The notes beneath the pieces are model-generated. The model was not told the origin of the DNA. It did no database searches and saw only the letters and a program-made list of their open reading frames with translations. This document shows positions 1 to 8,123 of a stretch of 64,000 nucleotides of DNA, one piece after another. The first letter of the stretch is position 1. Every line of letters begins with the position of its first letter. A program made the translations under genes and the position numbers. Origin of the DNA: Actinopolymorpha pittospori. GTDB lineage: Bacteria; Actinomycetota; Actinomycetes; Propionibacteriales; Actinopolymorphaceae. The DNA is taken from assembly GCF_014873875.1 (NCBI RefSeq), contig NZ_JADBEM010000001.1, forward strand, positions 3,968,001-4,032,000, written 5' to 3'.

Positions 1-2
1 CC

Positions 3-1121
3 GGCTGCTACGGCCACAACGGTGCCGAGGACGCGGCCGCCGACGCCGCCGTCCTGTCCCAGGCGGTCGGCAAGCCGGTGCGGGTCCAGTGGTCGCGACA
101 GAACGAGCACGGCTGGGAGCCGCTCGGTCCGGCGATGGCCCACGACATGCGCGGCGGCATCACCGGGGGAGAGGTCGTCGCCTGGGAGCACGTCGTGAAC
201 ACACCGACGCACGGAAGTCGGCCGAACGGCAGCCCGGGGACGGTGCTCGCCGGCATCCTCACCGGGTCGCTGCCCGCGTCGCTGCCGACCTCGGCGGGCA
301 ACAGCGGCGGCCGGAATGCGCCTGTCAACTACACCTTTCCCAACCGGCGGCTGATCGCGCACCTCGTCCGTAGCTTCGAGACGGCCGGGCCGACCTCGAA
401 CGTTCCGCAGGCACCTCTGCGGTACCGCTTCCCGCGGACGACGGCGTTGCGTTCACTCGGTGGTTTCTCCAACACCTTCGCGAACGAGTCCTTCCTCGAC
501 GAACTCGCGGTCGCCGGCGGAGTGGACCCGCTCGAGCTCCGGATCCGGTCCCACGAGGACCCCAGGGCGATCGCCGTCCTGGAGGCCCTCCGCGAGACGT
601 GGGCGGAACGGCCGCGCGGCGGCGACGGCGTGGGCGCGGGTGTCGCCTTCGCCCGCTACGAGACGGAGTTCACCTACGTCGCGACCTACGCCGAGGTGAC
701 CGTGGACACCTCGACGGAAGCGATCCGGGTGCGCCGGGTGGTCGTCGCCCACGACTGCGGCCTCGTCATCAACCCTGACGGGATCCGCAACCAGATCGAG
801 GGCAACGTCATCCAGGGCATCGGGCGCACGCTGAAGGAGGAGGTCCAGCTGGACAGCCGTGGCGTGACGAGCGTGGTGTGGCAGCAGAACCAGGCCAACC
901 CGACGCCGCAGTACTCCGTCCTGCGCTTCAGCGAGGTGCCGACGATCGAGTCGATCCTCATCAACCGGCCGGACGAGTCCGCCTGGGGTGCCGGCGAGCC
1001 GGCGATCGGGCCCATGGGCGCGGTGATCGGCAACGCGGTGTTCGCGGCTACCGGAGTACGCATCCGGACCCTGCCGATGACGCCGGCCCGGGTGCTCGCC
1101 GCTCTCCAGGGCGCACGGTAG
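3..1121 (+). CDS. Xanthine dehydrogenase-family molybdopterin-binding subunit, C-terminal part
   Basis: The reading frame is open from the left edge of the window, so the N-terminus lies outside it. The visible 372 residues match the molybdenum-binding part of aldehyde oxidase/xanthine dehydrogenase large subunits: GCYGHNGAEDAAADAA at the start, a VVVAHDCGLVINPDGIRNQ segment in the middle, and GAGEPAIGPMGAVIGNA near the end. In this family the Glu of the GEP motif is the catalytic base beside the Mo cofactor. These enzymes hydroxylate purines, aldehydes or N-heterocycles together with FAD and 2Fe-2S subunits. The protein looks closer to the CoxL / isoquinoline 1-oxidoreductase branch than to classical XdhB, but the substrate cannot be read from the sequence. 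The convergent gene is xdhC, the usual Mo-cofactor sulfuration partner, here disrupted. Confidence 0.88.
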   Translation, partial: GCYGHNGAEDAAADAAVLSQAVGKPVRVQWSRQNEHGWEPLGPAMAHDMRGGITGGEVVAWEHVVNTPTHGSRPNGSPGTVLAGILTGSLPASLPTSAGNSGGRNAPVNYTFPNRRLIAHLVRSFETAGPTSNVPQAPLRYRFPRTTALRSLGGFSNTFANESFLDELAVAGGVDPLELRIRSHEDPRAIAVLEALRETWAERPRGGDGVGAGVAFARYETEFTYVATYAEVTVDTSTEAIRVRRVVVAHDCGLVINPDGIRNQIEGNVIQGIGRTLKEEVQLDSRGVTSVVWQQNQANPTPQYSVLRFSEVPTIESILINRPDESAWGAGEPAIGPMGAVIGNAVFAATGVRIRTLPMTPARVLAALQGAR

Positions 1122-2121
1122 CGCGGGTTTCGGTCGCGGTGCGGGCTGGCGATCCTGGCGGTGCCGGCCCGCACCGTTTTCGTCGAGGAGCGGGCTCAGT
1201 GACCCGCGGCGGCCCGATGGATCGGGCCGTCGGTGGTCATGAGGGACCTGCCGGTGCCGCCCCACCGGTGCTGGACGAGTTCGGCCGCGATCGACACCGC
1301 CGTCTTCTCAGGAGTACGCGCACCGAGATCGAGCCCGATGGGCGAGTGCAGTCGACCGAGCTCCCGCTCCGTCAACCCCGCCTTGCGTAGCTGCGCCAGC
1401 CGGTCGACGTGGGTCCTGCGGCTGCCCATGGCGCCGACGTATCCGGCCCGGGTGCGCAGCGCGAGGGTGAGCAGCGGGACGTCGAACTTCGCGTCGTGGG
1501 TGAGGACGCAGATCACCGTACGGTCGTCGACCTCGGTCCGGGCGAGATAACGGTGCGGCCAGTCGACCACCACCTCGTCCGCGTCCGGGAACCGCTTGTG
1601 GCTGGCGAACCGCGCCCGGGCGTCGCAGACGGTGACGCGGTAGCCGAGAAACCTTCCGATCCGCGCCGCCGCGGCCGCGAAGTCGATCGCGCCGAAGATG
1701 AGCATGCGTGGCGGTGCGGCGAGCGAATGGACGAAGACGGTCCGCTCCGTCAGGACACGTTCACCTCGCGGTCCGTACTCTCGCGTTCCACTCACGCCCT
1801 GGGCCAGCAGTCCGCGAGCGTCGTCGTCCACCGCCGCGTCGAGCTCGGGACAACCCAGCGAACCGAGCGCACCGGCGGGCCAGACCAGCCTTCGGGCCGG
1901 GGACGTGAAGCCGGCACCGATCCCGGTCGCGATGGCGACCGGTACGTCCCTGTCCACCGCGGCGGCGACCTCGGCGAACTCCGGAAAGTACTCCCCGCCC
2001 ATCGGCTGGACGAACACCTGGAGCCGGCCACCACAGGTGAGGCCGGTCGCGAACGCGTCCTCGTCGGCGATGCCGTAGGCCTCCACCATCGGCACGCCGG
2101 TCTCGATGACCCGCAGCGCTA

Positions 2122-2154
2122 GTGTTGCGTGATTCTGGTCGCGTTATTTCGCGT
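2122..2154 (+). repeat. Left terminal inverted repeat of IS630 copy 1
   Basis: The outer 18 bases, GTGTTGCGTGATTCTGGT, are perfectly repeated in inverse orientation at the right end. The match continues inward to 33 bp with four mismatches. The repeat overlaps the transposase stop region. Confidence 0.93.
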
Positions 2155-3238
2155 TGTTGTCGACGAGTTTCTTGACGTTGGTCTGGACGAGGCGGACCTT
2201 CGCGAGGATCTCTTCGCTGGTAGCGGTCCAGGCGAACGGCTTCGCGTCGACGTTCCAGGTGTCGATGTAGTCCTTGATCTGCCTGATCAGCACGTTCACC
2301 GAGGTGAAGGTGCCGCGGCGGATCGCCTGGCGGGTCAGGATCCCGAACCACGTCTCGACCTGGTTGATCCAGCTCGATCCGACCGGGGTGAAGTGGAACT
2401 TGACGTGCGGATTCTCCTCCAGCCAGGCCTCCACCTCCGGCGTGGTGTGAGTGGACAGGTTGTCCAACACCACATGGACCTCTTTGCCCGCATGGGGTTT
2501 GACGGCCTTCTTCAAGAAGGCCAGGAAGTTCACCCCGTCCCGGGTCGGCCTGCACTCCCCGACGACCTGGCCGGTGCCCACATCCAGGGCTGCGAACAGG
2601 TTCGTGACACCGTGCCGCACGTAGTCGTGGGTGCGTTTCTCGGTGACCCCGAAGTCCAACGGCAGTAGCGGCTGGGTGCGGTCCAACGCCTGGATCTGTG
2701 TCTTCTCATCGATGGAGAGCACCACCGCACCACCGGGCGGGTCCAGATACAACCCGACCACGTCGGCGACCTTCTCCGCGAACGCGGGATCCTTGGACAA
2801 CTTGAACGTGCCATGCCGGTGCGGCGCAAGCCCCTCCTCCCGCCACACCCGAGCCACATAGCCCCACGACACACAGATCCCCTCGACCCGCTTCAGATAC
2901 CCAGCCAACCCACGGGTCGACCAGTGCGACAGCCCCGTCCCAGCCGGCGGAGAAGTCCTGGTCAACGCCACCACCCGAGCCCGCACCCGCGCAGGAACCT
3001 GCACCCGCGGCGCAGCCCGATCACGATCATCCAACCCGGCCACACCATGCTCGGCGTAGCGGCGGACCCACCGATCCACCGTCGGCAACGACACCCCCGC
3101 CAACTCCGCGATGTCCTTACGACGCCGCCCTTCCCCATGCCACAACACGATCCGCGCCCGAGTCGCCAGCACAGCCGACACATCCCGACTGTTCACCAAC
3201 GCCCGCAACTCAGCGTCCTGCTCCACCGAAAGCTCCAC
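2144..3238 (-). CDS. IS630-family transposase, copy 1
   Basis: A 364-aa DDE transposase. The N-terminus is a paired-type helix-turn-helix (RRKDIAELAGVSLPTVDRWV, about residues 38-57), followed by a second winged-helix region with HWSTRGLAGYLKR. The catalytic core has LSIDEKTQIQ (first Asp, about residue 176), VHVVLDNLSTH (second Asp) and SSWINQVETWFGIL (final Glu). The start is GTG at 3238. The frame is intact, so the element may still be active. It differs from copy 2 at roughly a dozen residues, so the two insertions are not the product of one very recent duplication. Confidence 0.95.
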   Translation of the reverse strand: MELSVEQDAELRALVNSRDVSAVLATRARIVLWHGEGRRRKDIAELAGVSLPTVDRWVRRYAEHGVAGLDDRDRAAPRVQVPARVRARVVALTRTSPPAGTGLSHWSTRGLAGYLKRVEGICVSWGYVARVWREEGLAPHRHGTFKLSKDPAFAEKVADVVGLYLDPPGGAVVLSIDEKTQIQALDRTQPLLPLDFGVTEKRTHDYVRHGVTNLFAALDVGTGQVVGECRPTRDGVNFLAFLKKAVKPHAGKEVHVVLDNLSTHTTPEVEAWLEENPHVKFHFTPVGSSWINQVETWFGILTRQAIRRGTFTSVNVLIRQIKDYIDTWNVDAKPFAWTATSEEILAKVRLVQTNVKKLVDNNAK

Positions 3239-3259
3239 ACCGAGTCAACGAGCCACAAC

Positions 3260-3292
3260 ACGAAAAGTAACGCAACCAGAATCACGCAACAC
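3260..3292 (-). repeat. Right terminal inverted repeat of IS630 copy 1
   Basis: Reverse complement of the left end: the outer 18 bases are identical, and 29 of 33 match overall. It lies just upstream of the transposase start and probably overlaps its promoter. Confidence 0.93.
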
Positions 3293-3590
3293 TAGGTCGT
3301 AGACGGCGCTCTCGACACAGCCACCGGACACGCTCCCGACCACCTCGCCAGAGCGGGAGACGGCCATCGAGGCGCCAGGTTGCCGTGGCGCGCTGCCGAA
3401 GGTGCCCGTGACAGTGGCGATCCCGAAGGTCTCACCGGCCGCGTGCCACTCGACGATCTCGTTCCAGATGTCCCGCATCGCACATCACCCTTCACGGATC
3501 TCAGTGGCTCCGACGGCTCGTCGTGGTCGCGGCGAGTGGGTGCTGGCGACACCGACGCGTACGTTCACACGGTTGCCGACACCGAAGGGT

Positions 3591-4160
3591 TCAGTGCTCG
3601 ACCGACCGTTTGTGGCCGTCCGATGCGGAGTCCGCGGTACGCCGGACAGTCACGTCGGTCGCGTCGGTCGCGGCCGGAACAGTGTCGGCGTAGCGGGTCC
3701 GGAAGCTCTCGCTCGCGGCCGGGCCCGCGGTGAAGACGAAGTTCTCGTTGTCGACCCGACGGCCCGTCGTCCGATCGACGAGGACCGGGTCGACCTCGAC
3801 GCCGGTCGCGGCGTCCACCAGGACCATGCTGCGCTCGGCGGGATCCAACCGGGAGTTTCCCCAGGCGGCCAGCGCGAGGAGCACCGGGCGAAGCGAACGC
3901 CCGAGGTCGGTCAGGACGTACTCGTACCGCACCGGGTTGGTCTGGTAGGGCCGGCGCTCGAGCAGGCCGTTGGTAACCAGAGTCTTCAGGCGGGCGGTCA
4001 ACATGCTGGAGGAGATCCCCATGTTCTCCTGGAACTGGTCGAAGCGGGTGTAGCCGTCGAACGCGTCATGCAGGATCAGCAGCGTCCACCATTCGCCGAC
4101 GTAGCCGAGGGCCGTCGACAACGGGCACTCGCGATCCTCCAGTCGGATCCTGCTCACCAT
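3591..4160 (-). CDS. HxlR-family winged-helix transcriptional regulator
   Basis: About 189 aa from ATG 4160, chosen because GGAGGGG lies about 10 nt upstream; the frame stays open further upstream into the divergent gene. The HxlR signature is clear: CPLSTALGYVGEWWTLLILHD, FDQFQENMGISSSMLTARLKTL and a wing around RRPYQTNPVRYEYVLTDLGR. A C-terminal extension of some 80 residues goes beyond the core domain. HxlR proteins often sense redox or electrophile stress and control an adjacent divergent oxidoreductase gene, which fits the SDR gene starting 77 bp away. Confidence 0.88.
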   Translation of the reverse strand: MVSRIRLEDRECPLSTALGYVGEWWTLLILHDAFDGYTRFDQFQENMGISSSMLTARLKTLVTNGLLERRPYQTNPVRYEYVLTDLGRSLRPVLLALAAWGNSRLDPAERSMVLVDAATGVEVDPVLVDRTTGRRVDNENFVFTAGPAASESFRTRYADTVPAATDATDVTVRRTADSASDGHKRSVEH

Positions 4161-4178
4161 GCTTTGACCCCTCCAGTC

Positions 4179-4198
4179 GTTAGTGCTAACTTCGAAGT
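4179..4198. promoter_or_regulatory. Palindromic operator candidates between HxlR and SDR genes
   Basis: GTTAGTGCTAAC (4179-4190; arms GTTAG/CTAAC) is followed directly by the perfect palindrome ACTTCGAAGT (4189-4198). Both lie in the short divergent promoter region, where an autoregulating HxlR protein would be expected to bind. Binding is inferred from position and symmetry only. Confidence 0.5.
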
Positions 4199-4236
4199 CA
4201 CTAGCTTTCATCTTAGCACCGTCCCTGGAAGGGCGC

Positions 4237-5031
4237 ATGTCTGTCGGCACTGTCGACCAGCCGAAGATCCTCGCGGGGAAGCGGGCGTTGGTCACCGGCG
4301 GTACGAAGGGCGCCGGAGCGGCCATCGCCGACCGACTGCGCGAGGAGGGTGCCGTGGTCACCGTCAGTGCCCGCCACTGCCCGCACGGCTATCCCTACCC
4401 GGAGCGGTTCGTCGCCGCGGACACGGCCACGGTCGAGGGCGCCGAGGCGGTCGTCGGACGCGTCACGTCCGAAGGAGGTGTCGACATCCTGGTGCACGTC
4501 GTGGGTGGATCGGACGCGCCGTCCGGGGGATTCGCCGCCCTCTCGGAGCAGCACTGGATGGACGAACTCAACCTGAACCTGCTCGGTGCGGTTCGCCTCG
4601 ACCGCGGGATCCTGCCCGGCATGATCAAGGCCGGTGCGGGTTCCGTCGTGCACGTCACCTCGATCCAGCGGCGGATGCCGCTCTACGAAGCAACCCTCGG
4701 CTACGCCGCTGCCAAGGCCGCATTGACGGCGTACAGCAAGGGCCTCGCCAACGAGGTCGCACCCCACGGTGTCCGCGTCAACTCGGTCGCGCCCGGCTTC
4801 ATCCAGACCGCGTCGGCCGACGCGCTGGTCGAACGCATCGCCAAGGGGCAGAGGATCGACACCGACGCGGCTCTCGAGCAGCTCATGGGCTCACTCGGCG
4901 GCATCCCGTTGGGAAGGCCCGTTCGTCCTCGCGAGGTTGCCGAGCTCGTCCTCTTCCTCGCCTCCGACCGCTCCTCCGCGATCACCGGCGCCGAGCATGT
5001 CATCGACGGCGGCACCGTGCCGACGGTGTGA
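4237..5031 (+). CDS. SDR-family NAD(P)-dependent oxidoreductase
   Basis: 264 aa from ATG 4237, preceded by GGAAGGG. Classical short-chain dehydrogenase: the cofactor motif TGGTKGAG is near the N-terminus, the catalytic Ser is in VVHVTSIQ, the catalytic YxxxK is in GYAAAKAAL, and the C-terminus is the usual ITGAEHVIDGGTVPTV. It is divergent from the HxlR regulator and followed after 65 bp by an NTF2-like gene, probably in one operon. The substrate is unknown. Confidence 0.9.
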   Translation: MSVGTVDQPKILAGKRALVTGGTKGAGAAIADRLREEGAVVTVSARHCPHGYPYPERFVAADTATVEGAEAVVGRVTSEGGVDILVHVVGGSDAPSGGFAALSEQHWMDELNLNLLGAVRLDRGILPGMIKAGAGSVVHVTSIQRRMPLYEATLGYAAAKAALTAYSKGLANEVAPHGVRVNSVAPGFIQTASADALVERIAKGQRIDTDAALEQLMGSLGGIPLGRPVRPREVAELVLFLASDRSSAITGAEHVIDGGTVPTV

Positions 5032-5096
5032 GCCCACTACGACCTCCGCTCGTCCCGCAAGCACACCTTGCCCCGAACTCACCAGGGAGAACGACC

Positions 5097-5459
5097 ATGA
5101 CACCTGACCTGACGAACGATCTGACGAACGACGCGGCAGCTCTTCCCGCGGCGGTCGAGACCTACCTCGCCACGCCCAAGGACGAGCTCGGACCGATCCT
5201 CGGCGAGGTCTTCGCCGCCGACGCGGTCGTGCACGACGAGGGCAAGACCCATGTCGGCATCGACGCGATCCGTGCCTGGAGCGACGCGGTGGCGGCAGCG
5301 TTCTCGTTCACCCGTGAGGTCGTCTCCGGTGTGGTTCGAGGTGGTGCGGTGATCGTACGGGTCGACGTGAAGGGAGACTTCCCCGGCAGCCCGGTCGAGT
5401 TGCACCACCACTTCTCCATCGCGGACGGAAAGATCACGGCGCTGACGATCTGTCCCTGA
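5097..5459 (+). CDS. NTF2-like / SnoaL-type small protein
   Basis: 120 aa from ATG 5097, with AGGGAGAACGACC as ribosome-binding region. The cone-shaped NTF2 fold is suggested by FAADAVVHDEGKTHVGIDAIRAW and the terminal strand ELHHHFSIADGKITALTI. Such proteins can be isomerases, hydratases or ligand-binding partners. Position directly behind the SDR gene suggests a shared substrate. Confidence 0.82.
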   Translation: MTPDLTNDLTNDAAALPAAVETYLATPKDELGPILGEVFAADAVVHDEGKTHVGIDAIRAWSDAVAAAFSFTREVVSGVVRGGAVIVRVDVKGDFPGSPVELHHHFSIADGKITALTICP

Positions 5460-5491
5460 ACCGGCGGCCCGATGCTGCTACGTTGCGGGCC

Positions 5492-6310
5492 GTGAAGACC
5501 CTCATCGTCGGCGGTAGCGGCTTCCTCGGCAGCGAGCTCGCGCGACAGTGCGTGGCCCGAGGTGACGAGGTCGCCGCCACCTATATGACTCGGCCGGGCG
5601 CGCTCGCGGACGTCGACTGGCGTCCATGCGACGTTCGTCGACGTGAGGGCGTCGCTGCCCTGGTCGCGGCCCTGCGGCCGAGCGTGGTGGTCAACGCGGC
5701 GTTCCGTCAGGCCGAGTGGAGGAGCACGGCTGATGGCGCCGCACACGTTGCCCTGGCGGCGGCCGCCACGGGCGCGCGGTTGGTGCACGTGTCCTCCGAC
5801 GCGGTCTTCTCCGGTGCGGCCGTCCACTACGACGAGACGTCCGCCCCGGATCCGATCACTCCGTACGGCGCCGCCAAGGCCGCGGCGGAGACGGCGGTGC
5901 AGGCCATCGCGCCCGACGCGGTGATCGCACGAACCTCGCTGATCGTCGGCGACGGGAGATCAACCCACGAGGTGTTGGTGCACTCCCTCGCCACTGGTCG
6001 AATCAGTGGAGTGCTGTTCACGGACGAGATGCGTTGTCCTGTTCACGTTTCTGACCTCGCGACGGCTCTGCTGGAGCTCGCGGCGTCATCGCATGCCGGT
6101 GTCCACCACGTCGCGGGCGCCGACGCCGTGAGTCGCTACGACCTGGGACGCCTCATCGCTCGGCGGGACGCCCTCGATCCGGATGGGCTGCCGGCAGGAC
6201 TGCGGGCCGACAGCGCACTGCCCGGTCCCATCGACGTTCGACTGGACTGCACCATGACGCAAGGCCGCCTGCGTACCAAGCTGCGTGGCGCCCGCCAGTT
6301 CCTTGGGTGA
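5492..6310 (+). CDS. NAD(P)-binding sugar-nucleotide reductase-like protein (RmlD type)
   Basis: About 272 aa. A GTG at 5492 (VKTLIVGGSGFLGSELARQ) is the likely start; a TTG lies three codons upstream. An extended-SDR Rossmann motif GGSGFLG, the VVNAAF segment, a catalytic region HVSSDAVFSG and the YGAAKAAAE motif (YxxxK) match dTDP-4-dehydrorhamnose reductase relatives. No other nucleotide-sugar genes are near, so a general reductase or epimerase role is as likely as rhamnose synthesis. It starts 32 bp after the NTF2-like gene. Confidence 0.82.
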   Translation: MKTLIVGGSGFLGSELARQCVARGDEVAATYMTRPGALADVDWRPCDVRRREGVAALVAALRPSVVVNAAFRQAEWRSTADGAAHVALAAAATGARLVHVSSDAVFSGAAVHYDETSAPDPITPYGAAKAAAETAVQAIAPDAVIARTSLIVGDGRSTHEVLVHSLATGRISGVLFTDEMRCPVHVSDLATALLELAASSHAGVHHVAGADAVSRYDLGRLIARRDALDPDGLPAGLRADSALPGPIDVRLDCTMTQGRLRTKLRGARQFLG

Positions 6311-6403
6311 GGAGCCTGGTGGAGGACGTCTGCTCGGGACGACCGCAGGTATCCGGTGCCGATCAAGAATTGTTCGAAGAAGTTCACTGACGCGGGCTGA
6401 ATG

Positions 6404-6452
6404 CCCTTGTTTTACAGGGGTTGTTGTCGGTGGTCGGGTCTAGGGTTTGGTC
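6404..6452 (+). promoter_or_regulatory. 49-bp conserved leader of DUF222/HNH gene, copy 1
   Basis: These 49 bases immediately before the ATG are identical to the reverse complement of 34332-34380, the leader of the second DUF222/HNH gene, while the DNA further upstream differs. The leader begins with a CCCTTG...CAGGGG potential hairpin and ends in TAGGGTTTGGTC before the start codon, with no strong Shine-Dalgarno. Confidence 0.75.
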
Positions 6453-7871
6453 ATGGACATCGACGCCGGCAGTGCCAGCGGGGGTGCGGGTTTCGCGCAT
6501 CCGTTGCTGGCTTGGCTTGCCGATGTCGGTGCGGGCATTGACGCGGCTATCGAGTGCCCGACACTGTCGTTGCCGCTGGATCACTACGAAGGGGCGTTGC
6601 GGCAGATCGCTGTCTACGAGGCGAAGCTGGCATCTCTTCGGTTGAGGTTGACGCGGCAGGCCGAGCTGAATGAGGTGAAGAAGCTCAGTGGTGCTGCGAC
6701 CACGGCGGGGTGGGTGCAGCAGGTGACGCGGGTGGGGCGGCGTGAGGCGTCGGTGTCGGTCCGGTTGGCGAAGGCCCTGGATCAGACGCTCCGTTCGACT
6801 GGCGAAGCCCTCTCTGACGGCGAGATTTCGTTGGGTCAGGCACAGGTGATCGAACGCGCGATCCGCCGCCTCCCCAACGACGTCGACACCGCCGTAAAGG
6901 CGGAAGCGGAGGCGTTCCTCCTGGACAGTGCGCAGGCACTTGATGTCGATGACCTGGACAAGGCGGGCAAGCACTTGTATGAGGTGATCGCCCCGGAGGA
7001 AGCCGAACGCCGGATCGGCAAGCAACTGGAAGAGCAGGAACGCCGCGCTCGGGAGAACCGGACGTTGAGCTTCGGGCCGGTGCGCGACGGGATGGGCACC
7101 ATGTTCACGCGCCTCGACGTCCCCACCCTCGCGATCCTGCAAGCGCTCCTCGACCCCCTCGCTCGCCCGCGTCCCAGCGGTCCTGACGGGCCGGACCTGC
7201 GCAGCAGCGAACGCCGTCAGGCAGACGCCTTCGCCGAACTCGTCGCCCTGGCCCAGGCGGCAGCCAGCGCACCTTCCCGCGGCGGCATCAGGCCGCGCCT
7301 CACCGTGACGATGAACCACGACGACCTCGTGGCCCGGCTCGGCTACGGCACCCTCAACTCCGTGCTCACCGACTCCGGCCCCACCCACCTGAAAGTGAAA
7401 ACCTACGGCGACGAGAACGGGAGCGGGAGACAGGAGCTGATCGGCTATCGGATCACGGGGCCGCCGCTGTCAGCCACCCTGGTACGGCAACTGGCCTGTG
7501 ATGCGGAGATCATCCCCGTGGTGCTTGGTGGTGACGGCGCCGTCCTCGACCTCGGGCGCGGCACCCGCCTGTTCACGTCCTCCCAACGACACGCCCTCGC
7601 CGAACGCGACGGCTACTTCTGCCACTTCCCCGACTGCAGACGAGCCGAGAAGTGGACCGAAGCGCATCACATCCGGCACTGGGTAGACGGGGGCGCGACC
7701 GACTTGAACAACGGCGTCCTCCTGTGCCAACACCACCACACCGTCATCCACACCCAAGACTGGACCGTGCGGATGGGACCCGACGGGCACCCCGAATACA
7801 TCCCGCCGCCCTGGGTGGATCCCTACCAGAACGTCATCCGACCCAACGACGCCACCCTGATCCGGCGGTGA
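6453..7871 (+). CDS. DUF222 and HNH endonuclease domain protein
   Basis: 472 aa from ATG 6453. The N-terminal two thirds is the DUF222 (13E12-repeat) domain: helical, with QAELNEVKKLSGA, SVSVRLAKALDQTL, SLGQAQVIERAIRRLP and LEEQERRARENRTL. The C-terminus is an HNH nuclease: CHFPDC, then EAHHIRHWVDGGATDLNNGVLLCQHHH, which holds the zinc cysteines and the catalytic His. Such genes occur in several copies per genome in Actinobacteria; their role is unsettled and mobile or homing behaviour has been suggested. This copy is intact, unlike the interrupted paralogue at 30206-34331. Confidence 0.93.
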   Translation: MDIDAGSASGGAGFAHPLLAWLADVGAGIDAAIECPTLSLPLDHYEGALRQIAVYEAKLASLRLRLTRQAELNEVKKLSGAATTAGWVQQVTRVGRREASVSVRLAKALDQTLRSTGEALSDGEISLGQAQVIERAIRRLPNDVDTAVKAEAEAFLLDSAQALDVDDLDKAGKHLYEVIAPEEAERRIGKQLEEQERRARENRTLSFGPVRDGMGTMFTRLDVPTLAILQALLDPLARPRPSGPDGPDLRSSERRQADAFAELVALAQAAASAPSRGGIRPRLTVTMNHDDLVARLGYGTLNSVLTDSGPTHLKVKTYGDENGSGRQELIGYRITGPPLSATLVRQLACDAEIIPVVLGGDGAVLDLGRGTRLFTSSQRHALAERDGYFCHFPDCRRAEKWTEAHHIRHWVDGGATDLNNGVLLCQHHHTVIHTQDWTVRMGPDGHPEYIPPPWVDPYQNVIRPNDATLIRR

Positions 7872-8123
7872 ACGCCGTGGAGCCGACGGGGCACGCGATC
7901 CGGCCGGTCGAGCGGCTCGCCGACGTTGGTCGGCCAGGACGGGGACACCTGTCGACCGGCCCACTGGCCGTTCATGGTCGGGAAGGTCGACGAAGGCTGG
8001 CCAAGGAGCCGGTCGCTAGTTACAGTCCGGACCGGAAGCGTCACAGGTTGGACGACGTGACAGAGACGGCGCGCACGCACCCGCACGTGCGTACCCGGGT
8101 CGGCAGTGGCTGGAGGCCAACGG

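Larger units (their letters stand above)
2122..3292 (-). mobile_element. IS630-family insertion sequence, copy 1
   Basis: The element is 1171 bp with terminal inverted repeats and a single transposase gene filling most of its length. It is flanked on both sides by TA (2120-2121 and 3293-3294), the target duplication typical of the IS630/Tc1 group. Its position inside xdhC, which reads through when the element is removed, fixes both ends exactly. A second copy of the same length lies at 31526-32696. Confidence 0.95.
1196..3478 (-). pseudogene. xdhC: xdhC family Mo-cofactor maturation protein, split by an IS630 element
   Basis: Two minus-strand pieces belong to one gene: 3478-3293 (62 codons, ATG start, ending ESAVYDL) and 2119-1196 (continuing ALRVIETGVPMVEAYG to the stop). 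Removing the element at 2122-3292 and one copy of the TA target joins them in frame into a 369-aa protein. The N-terminal part has the XdhC motif GSAPRQPGASM and the SGGCVE segment. The C-terminal part carries the Rossmann domain (LIFGAIDFAAA, then CVLTHDAKFD and YVGAMGSRR). XdhC proteins bind and sulfurate the molybdenum cofactor and insert it into hydroxylases such as the convergent neighbour. As it stands, translation from 3478 runs into the element and stops after 77 residues. The distal piece has an internal ATG at 2095, but a product from it would lack the N-terminal domain. Confidence 0.92.

Noticed and set aside
3402..5459. 685-codon plus-strand frame across hxlR and SDR genes
   Set aside because: Only its last 120 codons, the NTF2-like gene, are real; the rest is shadow of both neighbours.
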